A stretch of DNA of 64,000 nt from Heterocephalus glaber (lineage: Eukaryota; Chordata; Mammalia; Rodentia; Bathyergidae): assembly GCF_000247695.1 (NCBI RefSeq), contig NW_004624781.1:4737809-4801808 (forward strand), given 5' to 3'. The notes below the pieces were generated by a model. That model was given only the letters and a program-made list of their open reading frames with translations, ran no database searches and was not told where the DNA came from. This document shows, in pieces, positions 12,236-22,954 of this stretch (the stretch's first letter is position 1; every line of letters starts with the position of its first letter). Both the position numbers and the translations under genes were made by a program.

Positions 12236-13930
12236 AATCTATAAATGATTTAAAGTATGCTGGACAATTATATGGTTGCATTGGCTATATGCAAATACAG
12301 TACTGTGTTTTATGTAGGGTCTTGAGCATCTATGAATTTCAGGATCCACTGATGTCCTGGAACCAAAGGATGATTGTGCTCTTTAGCACTCTATCTACAA
12401 TTGTCATAAATGACAGTAGAGGGCACCAGGTGGCCATGTGATTGTTTCTATATCTAACCTATTCAATCAAGCAGGTTTCCCACAGGTGTCACCTGCTTAA
12501 GGTAGCATGTGCTTCCAGTTAGGCTGTGCCATGTAGAACACAGAGCCCTTATTGCAACCTTCAAGTGCAATGTGCATGGCTGAAATTTACACACAATTAG
12601 AAAAAAAATGTGCTGTAAATGCATTCGACGTGAATCTTAGCTGAGATCAATCATTGCTTAACCTAACGCTGCATTTCCCCAGGCCTGGATAGAACACTTC
12701 CTTCTAACCTTCCCTGACTCCTGAAGAATCAAGACCTCCTGGGGACTTTGAATTCTTTCAGGTCCTGTTTCTTCTCTCTCCACAATTTCTCTTCCACACA
12801 GCTGTGACACACACACACATGGCCAATGACAAGATACTTGTTACTGACCTGAGACCATCTTGACAAGGTCTCTGTGGTTTTCTGCCATACTGATACATCC
12901 TCCTCACTTTCCCTCTTGAAAGTGTTCTTCCTAGTTTAGCTGGGATGATTCACTCTGAGCCAGTAATACACAGAGACATGGAGAAAGGAAATGGCGTGTA
13001 GGAAAAGCCAACAAGAGAAAAAGGGGAAATGAGATGGGAAAGGGGGAGAGGGAAAGAGAAGAATGGATGGAAAATAAAGGTCTGAAAAGAGTACAGAGGG
13101 AAGGGAAGGGCTTGCTGGTATCCATCCTTGTATCTGGGGTGCATGGCACAGGCCCACAGGAGGAGAAGAAGGCAAGAGAGAGCAGATTCATCTGGGTGTG
13201 ACCCAAACTAAATCTCAGGGATGCCCAAAGTGGATACTGTTGTTATACAGGATCAGGCGGCTGTGGCCCCTGTCCTGGTCAGGCTCAGACTTCCTGTCCT
13301 CTTCTGTTCATGGCAAAGCTGGGACAGGCCCAGATGGAGCAGAGCCAGGCAGCAAGGCAGGCAGGGTGATGGTGGCCGGGCCACCCCAACACCCTGACAG
13401 CTCACTCGATGACAGCTGCTCCTCTCTGTCCTCCATGAGCCAGTACTTCTGTCACCAGGAGGGGGATGGTTCCACAGCATAATGACAGACTGCACTCTCC
13501 ATAGTTCAACTGAGTCCAAGCCTTTTTGTTTCTTTATGGCTTCTCAAAATAAGAGCCTTTCTGTAAGAATAGCCATTAGTCATAAACCAGAGGGAGAGGT
13601 GGAAAACAAATCGGACTGCTAAACCAGACGGAAAGTACTTCGAAGAAGGAATCTGCATGAGCCATGGTTCCCTGTTGCTGCGAGGGTCAGCTTCTGTTTG
13701 CCGCTCTCCTATGCCCCATCTGCCTCCAGGATGTGAGCCAGGCCAGAGAGGGCTCTCAAGCTGCCCCTTAGCCAGTAGGAACAACTGTCATCCCTCTCAC
13801 AGGGTTGTTCAAGATAAGTGAGTTAATGTCAAGGGAGCCCTCTATTACAGTCCTTGACGTATGCAGCAACGTATTTGCCTATTCATATAAAGTGCTTTGA
13901 AAATAGACAAACACATGGCCCAGTGTTTGT
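12236..13930. other. Intronic stretch with a CTCF-like site and a purine tract
   Basis: Holds the CTCF-like motif at 12413-12435, a short CA run near 12809, a purine-rich tract at 13010-13118 and a MIR-like end at 13795-13870. No gene seen. Confidence 0.6.
12413..12435 (+). promoter_or_regulatory. CTCF-like motif, two overlapping
   Basis: ACAGTAGAGGGCACC matches the CTCF core CCASYAGRKGGCRSY at 14 of 15 positions (12413-12427). It overlaps a second, weaker CTCF-like core, GCACCAGGTGGC, from 12423, in the same orientation. Occupancy cannot be judged from sequence. Confidence 0.55.
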
Positions 13931-13944
13931 TAACTTTTGTGTGA

Positions 13945-14012
13945 CGTGTGGTGGGGATTGAACCCAGAGCCTCACACATACCAGCCAAGGGCTGGCCAGG
14001 GCAAATCCCCAG
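13945..14012 (-). mobile_element. Worn ID-like SINE, antisense
   Basis: GGTGGGGATTGAACCCAGAG to AAATCCCCAGCCC; the middle is altered. Confidence 0.65.
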
Positions 14013-14110
14013 CCCTGTTCATGAGTTCTTCATTGGGCATTCTGCTTCCTTTCCCCAGTGTTTTCCATTATCTCAAAGCCCAGCGATCTCCTGATTCTAC
14101 AGCCCAGGAG

Positions 14111-14232
14111 TTAGGCGTGATGACAGATACTTGTAATCCCAGCACTCAGGAGGCTGAGGCAGGGAGATCACAGTGAGTTTGAAGCCAGCCTAGGGTTGTA
14201 GTGAGTCCCTGTCTCAAAAAACAAAACAAAAC
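14111..14232 (+). mobile_element. B1 SINE
   Basis: TAGGCGTGATGACAGATACT to GTCTCAAAAAACAAAACAAA, a monomer with a shortened middle. Its A-rich tail runs straight into an ID-like SINE. Confidence 0.88.
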
Positions 14233-14331
14233 AGGGCCAAGGATTTAGCTCAGTGGTTCCGATGCCTGCCTCACAAGCACAAGGTCCTGAATTCGATCCC
14301 TGGTACAAAAACAACAACAACAACAAAACAA
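14233..14331 (+). mobile_element. ID-like SINE
   Basis: GGGCCAAGGATTTAGCTCAG, B box near GAATTCGATCCC, then a CAA-rich tail. It lies directly after the B1 tail, probably inserted there. Confidence 0.9.
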
Positions 14332-14334
14332 AAT

Positions 14335-16452
14335 CACCTGTGAAAGTGGACAAAGAAGATAGATTTCTCAGCCGGGTCCAGGAGTCATCCCAGCAGAGAT
14401 TTGGGGTTGGGGGGGTCAGGAGTTTAGGGACCTCAGGAAGCAGGTGGGGTGGTGGGACTCCTCCTCACACCTCTGCAGGCTCCCAGCCCCTGGTGCTCAG
14501 GACTGAGCCTGTCCCAGTCCCTCTTGCCAGATGAGGAAACCCAGGCTGAGAGGGCATGAGCCTCGCCCAGAGCGCTCAGCCTAGCTGGGATGGGTCAGAG
14601 TAGACCATGGCATGCCCCTGGGCTTTCTCCTCTTCCTGAGTTGCCCGGACTGGAGTCTGGGGACAATGAGGGTCTTGCTGCTGTTCAGGGGATGTCCTGA
14701 CCTTCCAGGCCTCTCTTTCTTTGCTCCACCACCTCCCTGTCATGGGCACAGTGGCAGAGCCTCTGCTCACAGCCTAGTTAGGAACCAAAGGTGCGGCTGC
14801 CCAGCGGGATAGCTGCAGATTGGAGGCCCCTTCCTTGTTACCAAGCATAGCCGAGGTGCTTTCTACCCACACATACCAAGAAATTAGAACTACATATTCC
14901 ACCAGGAGATATCTGTGTAAACTGCTGCCGAGGCTATGTTTCATTTTCAGAGAGTGCTGTTACACAACTGAAAGAAAAAAACCTTCAAAAAACAAGCCAG
15001 GGCTTATCAGGCACTCTAAAAAGAGGAGGAAGGATTTTCACACTGAGCACTCCTTTCCTATGGGGGATGAACAGGCCACAGACACCTCCTTGGGCCAGGG
15101 AGATCCAGGCACCCCAAGGATGGGGTCTGTCAGCAAGGAGGGGCCCAGGAGAGCTCAGCCACGTTCAGCTGCAGCCACACCCCAAGAGGAAAAGTGCAGA
15201 CTCGGCTTGTCAGTGCTAAACAAGCAGCTTCTTGTCTTGCGTGCACTTAGTCACTCAGCAAACACCCTTGAGCTTTGACTGTTCAGGAAGGACAGGGAGT
15301 GGGCAGGCTGAGCGTGGACAGCCTGATGTTGGGCAAGGGAGAGGGGTGAAGAGCTCACGTTGTCCCCGAGGGCCGGCCCTCAGCTTCCCTGTAGCTCGGT
15401 GGACACTGGCCTCCCTGGGCCCCTGTTTTCCCTCTTCCCTCTCTTGATCTAAGCTCTTGTGCCATTTAGGGAAAAAAGGATGTGAGCTGAGATGGACCCA
15501 GAATCACTAGGAACAAAACAGAAGCAATTTGGGAAGCGGCACTGGGGATGTGGAGGGTACCCAGGCCGCCCGCCCCGCACCCAGCCCGAGAGCACGCGTG
15601 GCTCATCCCCTCTGTCTCGGGGCAGCACAGCCACCTGCACAGGGAGGCTTTGTACCCATCAGTAGTGACATAGGAAAAGTTTCCTTAAGCACTGGAACAT
15701 CTCGTAGTAGGGAAAGCGCTGAGATCGTGCAAGGATCCAGCGTGGTTAAAGTCTCACACTGGGCACCCCTAAGAACGAGGCGGCTGTACTTCCTGTCCAT
15801 ACCGGGCCACCCCAAATGCTTGATGGGCCTGGAGTGACGTTCTGGCCCAAGCGGCCATTCTTTCTTCCCCCCATGGGGCCCTCGCCATGTTGCAGGTGTG
15901 GGCACCTGGGGACCTCACAGCAGCACAACTGAGCTCTGTGCACGCGCCGGGCATCAGCCAGCCCATGGCGAGCGAGGTGTGGTGCAGCCCTGTCCTGGCA
16001 GGACTGGGGGAGAGGCGGGGCCGGCCCTGGAAGCAGGCCTGGGCTTCCCGGGCCATGGGGAACGGGGCTCTTCGTGTCCTGTCCCCAACCCCAGGACTGC
16101 TCACCCCATAGAAAGTTGCAGGGTCCAGAGCAGGGGCCCCTGTCACGGGGCCTGAAGGTGGCACTGACATAAACTGCCGTGGAAAGGCCATGTGGGAAGT
16201 GGTCAAATGAGGAGGGCGCCTTCCTGAGCCGTGTATGTGGATCCCCTTCCCGTGTGCATAGACGACAGTCGACACCGTGTGCCAAGCGCGGGGCTCTGGG
16301 GCAACCAGGCTGAGAAAGGAGGCAGAGGTATTTCCAGCCTCGCTTCCTCAGATCTGCAGCACGAGTGCTGTACTGCGAACCCTGTCACCTTTATCATCTA
16401 AAAATAACTGACTTACACTTTCAAAATAAGCTAGCACTTTTATGGACCTGTT
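14335..16452. other. Intronic stretch, partly CpG-richer
   Basis: 14525-14600 is MIR-like. 14850-15060 is AT-richer unassigned sequence. 15530-16300 is GC-rich with visibly more CpG than its surroundings. A 152-codon open frame (14820-15278) has no family resemblance. No exon found. Confidence 0.55.
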
Positions 16453-16466
16453 AAAATAGGGATTGT

Positions 16467-16563
16467 AGAGGGCTGGGGATTTAGCTCAGTGGTTCCGGCA
16501 CCTGCCGCGCAAGCACAACGTCCTGAGTTCGATCCCCGGTACCAAAAAAAAATTAAAAAAAAA
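16467..16563 (+). mobile_element. ID-like SINE with 14-bp target duplication
   Basis: GGGCTGGGGATTTAGCTCAG to GATCCCCGGTACC and an A tail. The duplication AAAATAGGGATTGT is perfect at 16453-16466 and 16564-16577. It is one of the cleanest copies here. Confidence 0.95.
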
Positions 16564-16611
16564 AAAATAGGGATTGTTTTTACATCTTATGACCAAAAGA
16601 AACAAAAGACT

Positions 16612-16765
16612 TCTTTTCAAATTTTTATTGTTAGTCCATGCTTGTAGTACGTAATGATCACATTCATTGTGGGGAGTTGGTACAAGTACACAACCCATCT
16701 TAATTCTTTAAGTCTTCCTCCCCACCTCCATCTTATCCCTTTCCCATTTGCAAAAGATACATTTT
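16612..16765 (-). mobile_element. L1 3'-end fragment, antisense
   Basis: Resembles 30705-30890 (CTTGTAGTACGTAATGATCA against CTTGCAGTACATGATGATTC, and a shared CATTTGCAAA). No coding part is left. Confidence 0.6.
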
Positions 16766-16787
16766 TTAAAAAAACAAATAGAACCAG

Positions 16788-16942
16788 AGGCAGGCGTGGT
16801 GGTGCACACCTGTAGTCCCAGCACTCAGAAGGCTGAGGCAGGAGGATTGCTGCCAGTTCAAGGCCAGCCTGGGCTACAGAGTGAGTTTAAGCACAGCCTG
16901 AACTACAAAGGGAGACCTTGTCTCAAAACAATAAAAAATAAC
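16788..16942 (+). mobile_element. B1 SINE
   Basis: AGGCGTGGTGGTGCACACCT, the internal duplication GGGCTACAGAGTGAG/GAACTACAAAGGGAG, ending GTCTCAAAACAATAAAAAAT. Confidence 0.92.
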
Positions 16943-16944
16943 CT

Positions 16945-18105
16945 AAACAGAATGGATCTGGGACCATTCCTGGACAATGGAGGGGTGGCTGCTGTCCAGC
17001 CGAGAGGAGTGAAGCTGTTCCCTCTCCATCCGGGGGCCTCATAGCTTTACCCTCAGTAGCTCCTTCCATGGGGCTTCCAGCTCTGCATATAAGGGGCTCC
17101 TTTCTGACCCAAGGCCCAGGGACCTGTTCTGTCACTCTGATGAGCAGCAAGGTTGGGTGGGAACCACTGCCCCAAACGGTGAGGTCCACAGCCCAAGCCC
17201 ACCTGGCAGTTCAGTCCACTGAGGCCCCACTTCTGGCCACAGTGGGCAGTGTCAGGTCCTCACTAGGGCTCGCTGTGCTCTCCTGGCTTGGCCCACGGGG
17301 CTGAAGACAACGGTGGCCTTGGGGTCCTAAGCTGCAGGCTGTTGACGACAGTTGCCTCGTTCAGCTAGGCGACCCAGACACACAAACCCTGTTCTATGGT
17401 TCCTACTGTGGGCAGAGCTATTTGGGGAGGGGCTCCCTCAGCTACAAACCTGGCTGGCCAAGGTCCTGGCTGTCTTGCAGCCCCGAATCTACAGGGCAAC
17501 AAGGATAGTGAAAAGGTGCATAAGGAATCCAGCATGCACTGGTTCAAAGTGCTATGAGGGAGATGAGGCAGGCTGGTGACACCAGAAAGGACAGGAGCAG
17601 GAAAGTCGTCCTGGGGGAGGTGGCCTTGAGGATCAGCCCTCAAGGAGGATCTGCACTGGTAGCAGCCCTAGTGAAATGGGCAGAACTGAGTGGAAGGGAG
17701 GTACTAGGGAGGCACAGAAGGTGCAGGGAGAGGGTGGATTCGGTGGAGTGGGTTGGCTCTGCCTTCCCTTGTAAGCCCCCCACCTTCCCAAACTGGGCCC
17801 AGCAGCAGCCCCCAAGGGCTGTGGAAACAGACACTGCCCCAGGCTACTTCTCCATTCCAGGCTGTTCCACCAGGGCCCAGGATTCAGACAGTTCCTGTGA
17901 GGGCTAGTGCTGGGGGCCTGGGGCCCACTGCTATAGTTCAATTGCCCATTGCTTCCTGGTGGCTGGGAAGACATCGAGGTCACCCTGGGCTGGGACTTGG
18001 TGCAAAGGGGGGCTCCAGAAATGACGTCAGCCTGGTGAAACAAGGTTTGTAAAGCCCTAAGGATGCAATGAGCCGCGTGTGCTGCCAAGAAAACAGACCC
18101 GAAGG
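16945..18105. other. Intronic stretch without a gene
   Basis: GC-rich. A perfect cAMP-response-type palindrome TGACGTCA lies at 18022-18029. 17520-17730 may be an old interspersed repeat. Nothing else assigned. Confidence 0.55.
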
Positions 18106-18109
18106 GTGG

Positions 18110-18560
18110 ATGTCTGTCCACAGGAAGAGACAGTGGGAGGAGCTGGCTGTGCAGTTATGGAGGCCAGCGAGTTCCAAGACCTGTAGGGGAAGCGAACAAG
18201 CCAGAGACCAGGAAAGCAGCTGGTAGAGTTCTAGTCCAGAAGCTGGCAGGCCTGAGATCCAGGAAGAGCTGCTGTTTCTGCTCTAGTCTGAAAGCAAGAA
18301 TACTCCAATGTCCCAATGGCAAGGCAAACTGATGGGAAGCAGGGTCAGCCTTTAGTCCCCCAGGCCTTCAACTGATTGGATGCAGCCCAGCCACTTTCTG
18401 GAGGACAATCTGCTTTATCCAATCTAGAGATCTAGATACAGGATAATCAGGTACAGGAACCTGTTTGTGGAAACATCCAAGTAATGTTTGACCAGATATC
18501 GAGGTACCCTATGGCCTGGTCCAGGTGACACATAAAATTGACCGTCACAGTGTATTTGAT
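18110..18560 (-). mobile_element. Ancient mammalian interspersed repeat, antisense
   Basis: GGCCTTCAACTGATTGGATG, GTTTGACCAGATATC and the end GACACATAAAATTGACCGTC match a widespread mammalian repeat I know but cannot name with certainty. A piece of it recurs at 21840-21955. Confidence 0.6.
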
Positions 18561-18745
18561 TAAAACATACACTGAGGATTACCATGTCTGATGAGGGTTT
18601 TGCAAAGGCAGGGAGCGCGCTGGCAAATAGGGGGCCTTTTTTTCCTGGCTGCCAGGAGCCTAAACCAAGTAAAATCCAAGCCCCTGTGCCAGGAGGGCTG
18701 TGGGTGCCAGCGTCTCCCCTCAGGCAAGGCAGGGCACACTCTCCC

Positions 18746-18749
18746 TGCG

Positions 18750-18780
<31 letters not shown>

Positions 18781-18782
18781 AT
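18746..18782. repeat. (CG)n(CA)n alternating tract
   Basis: About 7 CG units followed directly by about 12 CA units, an unbroken purine-pyrimidine alternation of some 37 bases. Confidence 0.95.
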
Positions 18783-18829
18783 CACATCACAGGCCCACCA
18801 CAGCCACCGCTGCTGCTGTCCTCAGCACT

Positions 18830-20070
18830 TCCCGGCCCCATCTTGAACACATTAACCACTGCTCTCCCCGGCTGGAGGGAATTACATTTTCCAGGGAGAG
18901 AGGGAAAGAAAAGGCCCCCTGAAGAAATAGTCTGCCCTTTCTTCCCTGGAGCGCAGCCTCGGGAACCCCTCCCGGGTGCCCAGATCCCGTTTCAGAGAGG
19001 GGAAATCGGCCAGGAGAGAAATGGGCCAAAGAGCCGGGTGTGGATGGGAAGGAGGGAGTGTGGAGGAGGAGCAGGTGGCGGGCAGGCCGAGGGGCCCTCT
19101 CCCCAAGCCCGGGCCTCCCAGCCCTCTGCACAGGCTCCTGACATTCATGTCTGAGCTCATTTGCAAATGCTCCCCCTGCTGCCCTGGTGATCAAAGTCTA
19201 GCGCTGTTAAGACGCCCTGAGCCTGACTCATTAAAATGCAAGGATGCTCAGTAGTCACTGGGTGCAGAGATGTCAGGTCCATGCCTTGCAGAGCTGGCCA
19301 CAGGCTGGCAGGGAGGGGACTGAGCCTGCACCATGTACTTCTTATCAACCAGCCAGCCTCTGGCTCAGGACTCCTCCAGAAGCCGTTGGGGGTCCCTTCC
19401 TCCCTCCCCAAGCATCCCACGGTCATTAGTGCTCATGGCCTTGGACTTCCACCTGCTGCTGAGTGGCTCACACCTGCCTCACCAGACAGCCAATAAAAGC
19501 CTGGCTGAGCCTTGGCCCTGGCCCCCAGGCTGCCCACCCTTCTGGGCTTTGGGGACCACTGGCCAGGGAGGCAGCACACCGCATAGCAGTGCTCTCTGCC
19601 ATTGCCTGCCTACATCCTGGGCCCTGGCACCTCCCTGCCCTGGGCTCTGGCTGCCCCCTCCAAGGCTGCCAGAGGAAGTTGCCCTCCAGGGCTTCCAGTC
19701 TCCAGGTAACTGGAAACATCTGGAGTGCGGGGGTCCCCCGCTCCGAGGGGCTGCTGTAAGTAGGGTGCAAAAGGAAAAAAAGGGAGTCTGTTCCCCAAGG
19801 CCAGGTGAGGGGTAGCTTTTTACCTTTAGTTAAACAAGGTGCCGGTGGCTCTGCCCGAGCTGGGGGACACAAGTTTGCTCCTCTCTCTCTGTTTTTAGAT
19901 GCCATGTATTTCTTACAGTGATTTATGAGCTTTCTAAAGGTAATTACTGATGTGCCTTTTTTGCCTTATACAGTCTAACCGTTAGCGTGTTTTTAGTTAT
20001 AATGTCTGAAAACTTGATTCAACCAGACAGATACAGAGAAAGGTAGTTATTGCCCATGTATCTTTAAAGT
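18830..20070. promoter_or_regulatory. ITGA11: Candidate intronic enhancer region
   Basis: A repeat-free block. It holds the 12-bp palindrome CATTTGCAAATG (19158-19169), a TCF/LEF-like ATCAAAG (19190-19196), a consensus AP-1 site TGACTCA (19224-19230), paired CACCTG E-boxes near 19450-19480 and an AT-rich island (19895-20065). The function is inference; conservation was not tested. Confidence 0.35.
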
Positions 20071-22110
20071 CCAGCAGTAGTGTGCGCTTCAAGTATAGTT
20101 GGACCAGGGGTTCAGACTGTCTTCAGGACTTGATTTCCTTCTGATTCTTCATTCATCCCTCTCCTTCTCCATGTGTCAGCTCCCACCCCTCAGCCTCACA
20201 AAGTGGCTGCCAACAGTCCCAGGACTTACATCCCTGACTATGAGAGGAAAGAGGTCAGCTTGGTCCCTGCATCCTGAGCAGAAGTCCTGAGAGTCCCTCT
20301 GAGTGGGATGACTTGGTGACCTGTTGGAGCTGGGAGATAAAATTGGCCTAACCCATGTGCTCCATCCCTGGAACTAGGAATTAAACCAGACTTCCCAGGT
20401 CCCCCAGTAGACATGAGAACTACTGGGAGGAAGAACACAGGCTCCAGACCAGAAGCTGGGCCATTCCATGGGACCTCTGTGCACGGAACAGACTCTTCTG
20501 CCAGGCACTGAATTTGACATCTTCTCTCAGGCCCAAGGCAAAGCCAGAAGTCTCAGGGCCACAGCTGCTCTGCACGCTGTCACAGAGGAGGCCATGTCAG
20601 GGAGTGGTGAGCCTTTACCATGTGCCATCAGTGGTACCTTCCACCGGCGTGGCAGGGCAGACCAGGGCTGCTCTAGCCCAAGAAATCACACTACGGTAGA
20701 CCCTCAAGTGATGACCAGCCTGACATTCAACCAACTTGGGTTATAACTGAAATTTTAGTTTTAACTTACAATCAAAGTCTTGAGTTACAGCCCAAATGCT
20801 GGCCGCTTGTGCTTCCAGATGGTCTTTGATACAGATTTAACCCTTACAGAGTTCCAAAGGAACATTACAGCATCCTATCCTGCGTGGGGTTCACTGAGAA
20901 GTCCTGGGCCAATGTCTCTCTAAGGACACTGAGGTCGGCCTGTATAGAGGAGAGAGACTTTGAAGGCTGTGCAGAGGAGCCTGAGCCTCTAAGTGACCAA
21001 CTGACCAACTTGGATTACAACCAAACACAAACTAATTGAGTTCATTACTCAGGGTTTCGCACTGTACAACACTGGGCTCATGGGACAGCAGGGATTTCAT
21101 ACTGGTTTATCTGGGACAATCAGCAAGAGGTTCCTGGGGGTGGTGGGGTGTGGGCAGCTTCTTAAGGGGTGGTTGTGGGGGCCATGCAGGGAGCATAGGC
21201 CAGGCAGCATGCTGGGGAGAAGAAACAAGGTGATTCACCTTCTGCTTAGGTTTGTTTTCACCAGAGAGAAAGCATTGCTAACTTTAAATGCAGATCCACC
21301 ATTGTCCGCTGGTACAATGTACATATAAATGTACCTAGGCTGTGGGGGAAGATGTGGGGAACTCACAGCCGGTGGCTCATGGCACAAAGCCCCCAGAGGA
21401 ACCGATGACTGCTGAGACCTCTGGGGTTGTCCTGCCGCCTATGCCCACAGGAGAGGGTGTTGGGTGAGAGACCACCAGCCTGAGCCCTCAGATGGCTGCA
21501 TAGTTCCAAGGCCACAGGGCACGCCTGGGGCTGCCAGACCCCAGAGGCAGTCTGGCTCCTCTGGTGGTGACGTGAGCGTTTTCCTTGCTCGGCAGGAGCT
21601 TATCCCTCAAAGTGATACTGAATTACTCGCTCCAAACCTCAAGCCTGACAGGCACATGTAATGCCCAGCCTCAGGCCCAGGGAGGGAGCTGACTAGGCTC
21701 CCTCCCTGGCAAAGAGACTCATGATGCAGCAATAAGAGGCTTTCCGTGGTGGCCCTGGGACATGGGCAGTGAAAAGATTTTAATCCCATTTCACAGCCTG
21801 GAAAACCAAGATATGCAAAGTTAACCGATTGCTCAAGAGACTCATAGTGGGAGGAACTGGCTGTGTGGTTATTATGGAGGCTGGCGAGTCCAGGGCCTGC
21901 AGGGGCGGCGGACAAGCAGGCGACCAGGAGGGCAGCTGGGGGCTGGATGATGGCAGAGCCAAGACCCGGCTCCTGGCTCTCAACCAAGGGGCTCAGTCTC
22001 TATTGGGGCCTTCCAAGGAGGCAACCTCAGCGCTCTGCTCTGTAAGACGGGAAGAGCTGGGAGGAGCTGGCCTCTGTCAGGCTGGGGGGCTTTCTAGGAG
22101 ACTCACGGAA
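20071..22110. other. Intronic stretch without a gene
   Basis: 20745-21060 is AT-richer with a repeated CCAACTTGGRTTAYAAC motif. 21775-21860 looks MIR-like, antisense. 21840-21955 is similar to 18126-18225. No exon found. Confidence 0.55.
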
Positions 22111-22111
22111 A

Positions 22112-22240
22112 CTGAGCCTGGTGGCACACGTCTGTAATCCCAGCACTCAGAAGGCTGAGGCAGGAAGATTGCCATGAGTTCAAGGCCAGCCTGGGCTACA
22201 TAGTGAGCTCAAGGCCAGCCTGAACAGAGCTACTCTGTCC
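22112..22240 (+). mobile_element. B1 SINE
   Basis: AGCCTGGTGGCACACGTCTG through the internal duplication; the 3' end is degraded (CTACTCTGTCCAGAAAG). Confidence 0.85.
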
Positions 22241-22244
22241 AGAA

Positions 22245-22950
22245 AGCGCCCATCATCCAGCAGTGTGCCCAGGAGGGGACATCCCTCAGGAGGACTTGTC
22301 ACATGTTGGATGGACCTTGAAAGCCAGAGCACTCGGAGAAGCAAGCTTGAAGACAGCTTTCTGACAGATCTTTCCGTCTCTCCCTGCCTCCCTCCTTTCT
22401 GGAAAGAACAGAGCAGCCCTGACCACACATTCATTCCCAGAATTAAGTAGCCAAAAAGCACGTCGTCTAGACAAACAGATTTTATGGGTCCAATTAATTC
22501 CTGCCAGTCAAAAACTGTCGTGCTTATAAGAAGCCGTATTTAGAATCTGTCATTATGTGGCTCCCCAGGGGACAAGCCTCAGCTCTGATTTCACAGACAT
22601 AGGCTCACACAGACCCCTGTGGATCCCTGCTTGGGACCTGGCTCTTTTGGGCAGAGCAGAGCTGGGGCGGGCAGGGTGAGGAGCCTGTGGCCGCAAGAAG
22701 CCATCAAAGTCCTAGGTGGCTCCTCTCCACCACCTTACGTCAGAAAGCAAGTGGTGGCGTTTTCTTTGGACTGTGTGGCCAGGCGGTGGGCAGCTACTGG
22801 AAAGGCAAGTTTAATGGGCTCCCAAATGCCTCGCCTGTCCCTGTGTCTCCAGTTCCCCATCATTTCTGCACTCCTCCAATCTGGAGGTCTCTACGTCTGT
22901 TGTGAGCTGTGGGCCCCCATTATCACACTGCTGTCCCTGAAAAGGGACAC
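22245..22950. other. Intronic stretch with a conserved-looking AT-richer block
   Basis: 22465-22570 is AT-richer and repeat-free, with a CAATTAATT homeodomain-type motif. The rest is unassigned. No gene. Confidence 0.45.
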
Positions 22951-22954
22951 TGAG

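Noticed and set aside
13190..13483. Small frame next to the purine tract as a short gene
   Set aside because: No homology, and overlapping frames on both strands are equally open.
14820..15278. 152-codon open frame in the upstream intron
   Set aside because: No domain, no splice or codon pattern of a gene, and no family resemblance; GC-rich DNA gives such frames by chance.
15746..16285. Overlapping long antisense frames in a CpG-richer stretch, possible unrecognised gene or CpG island promoter
   Set aside because: No conserved protein, no TATA or initiator arrangement, and CpG density seems below that of a real island by eye.
19488..19500. CCAAT followed by AATAAAAG as a promoter or poly(A) signal
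   Set aside because: Isolated motifs inside an intron, with no first exon, no downstream GT-rich element and no transcript evidence.
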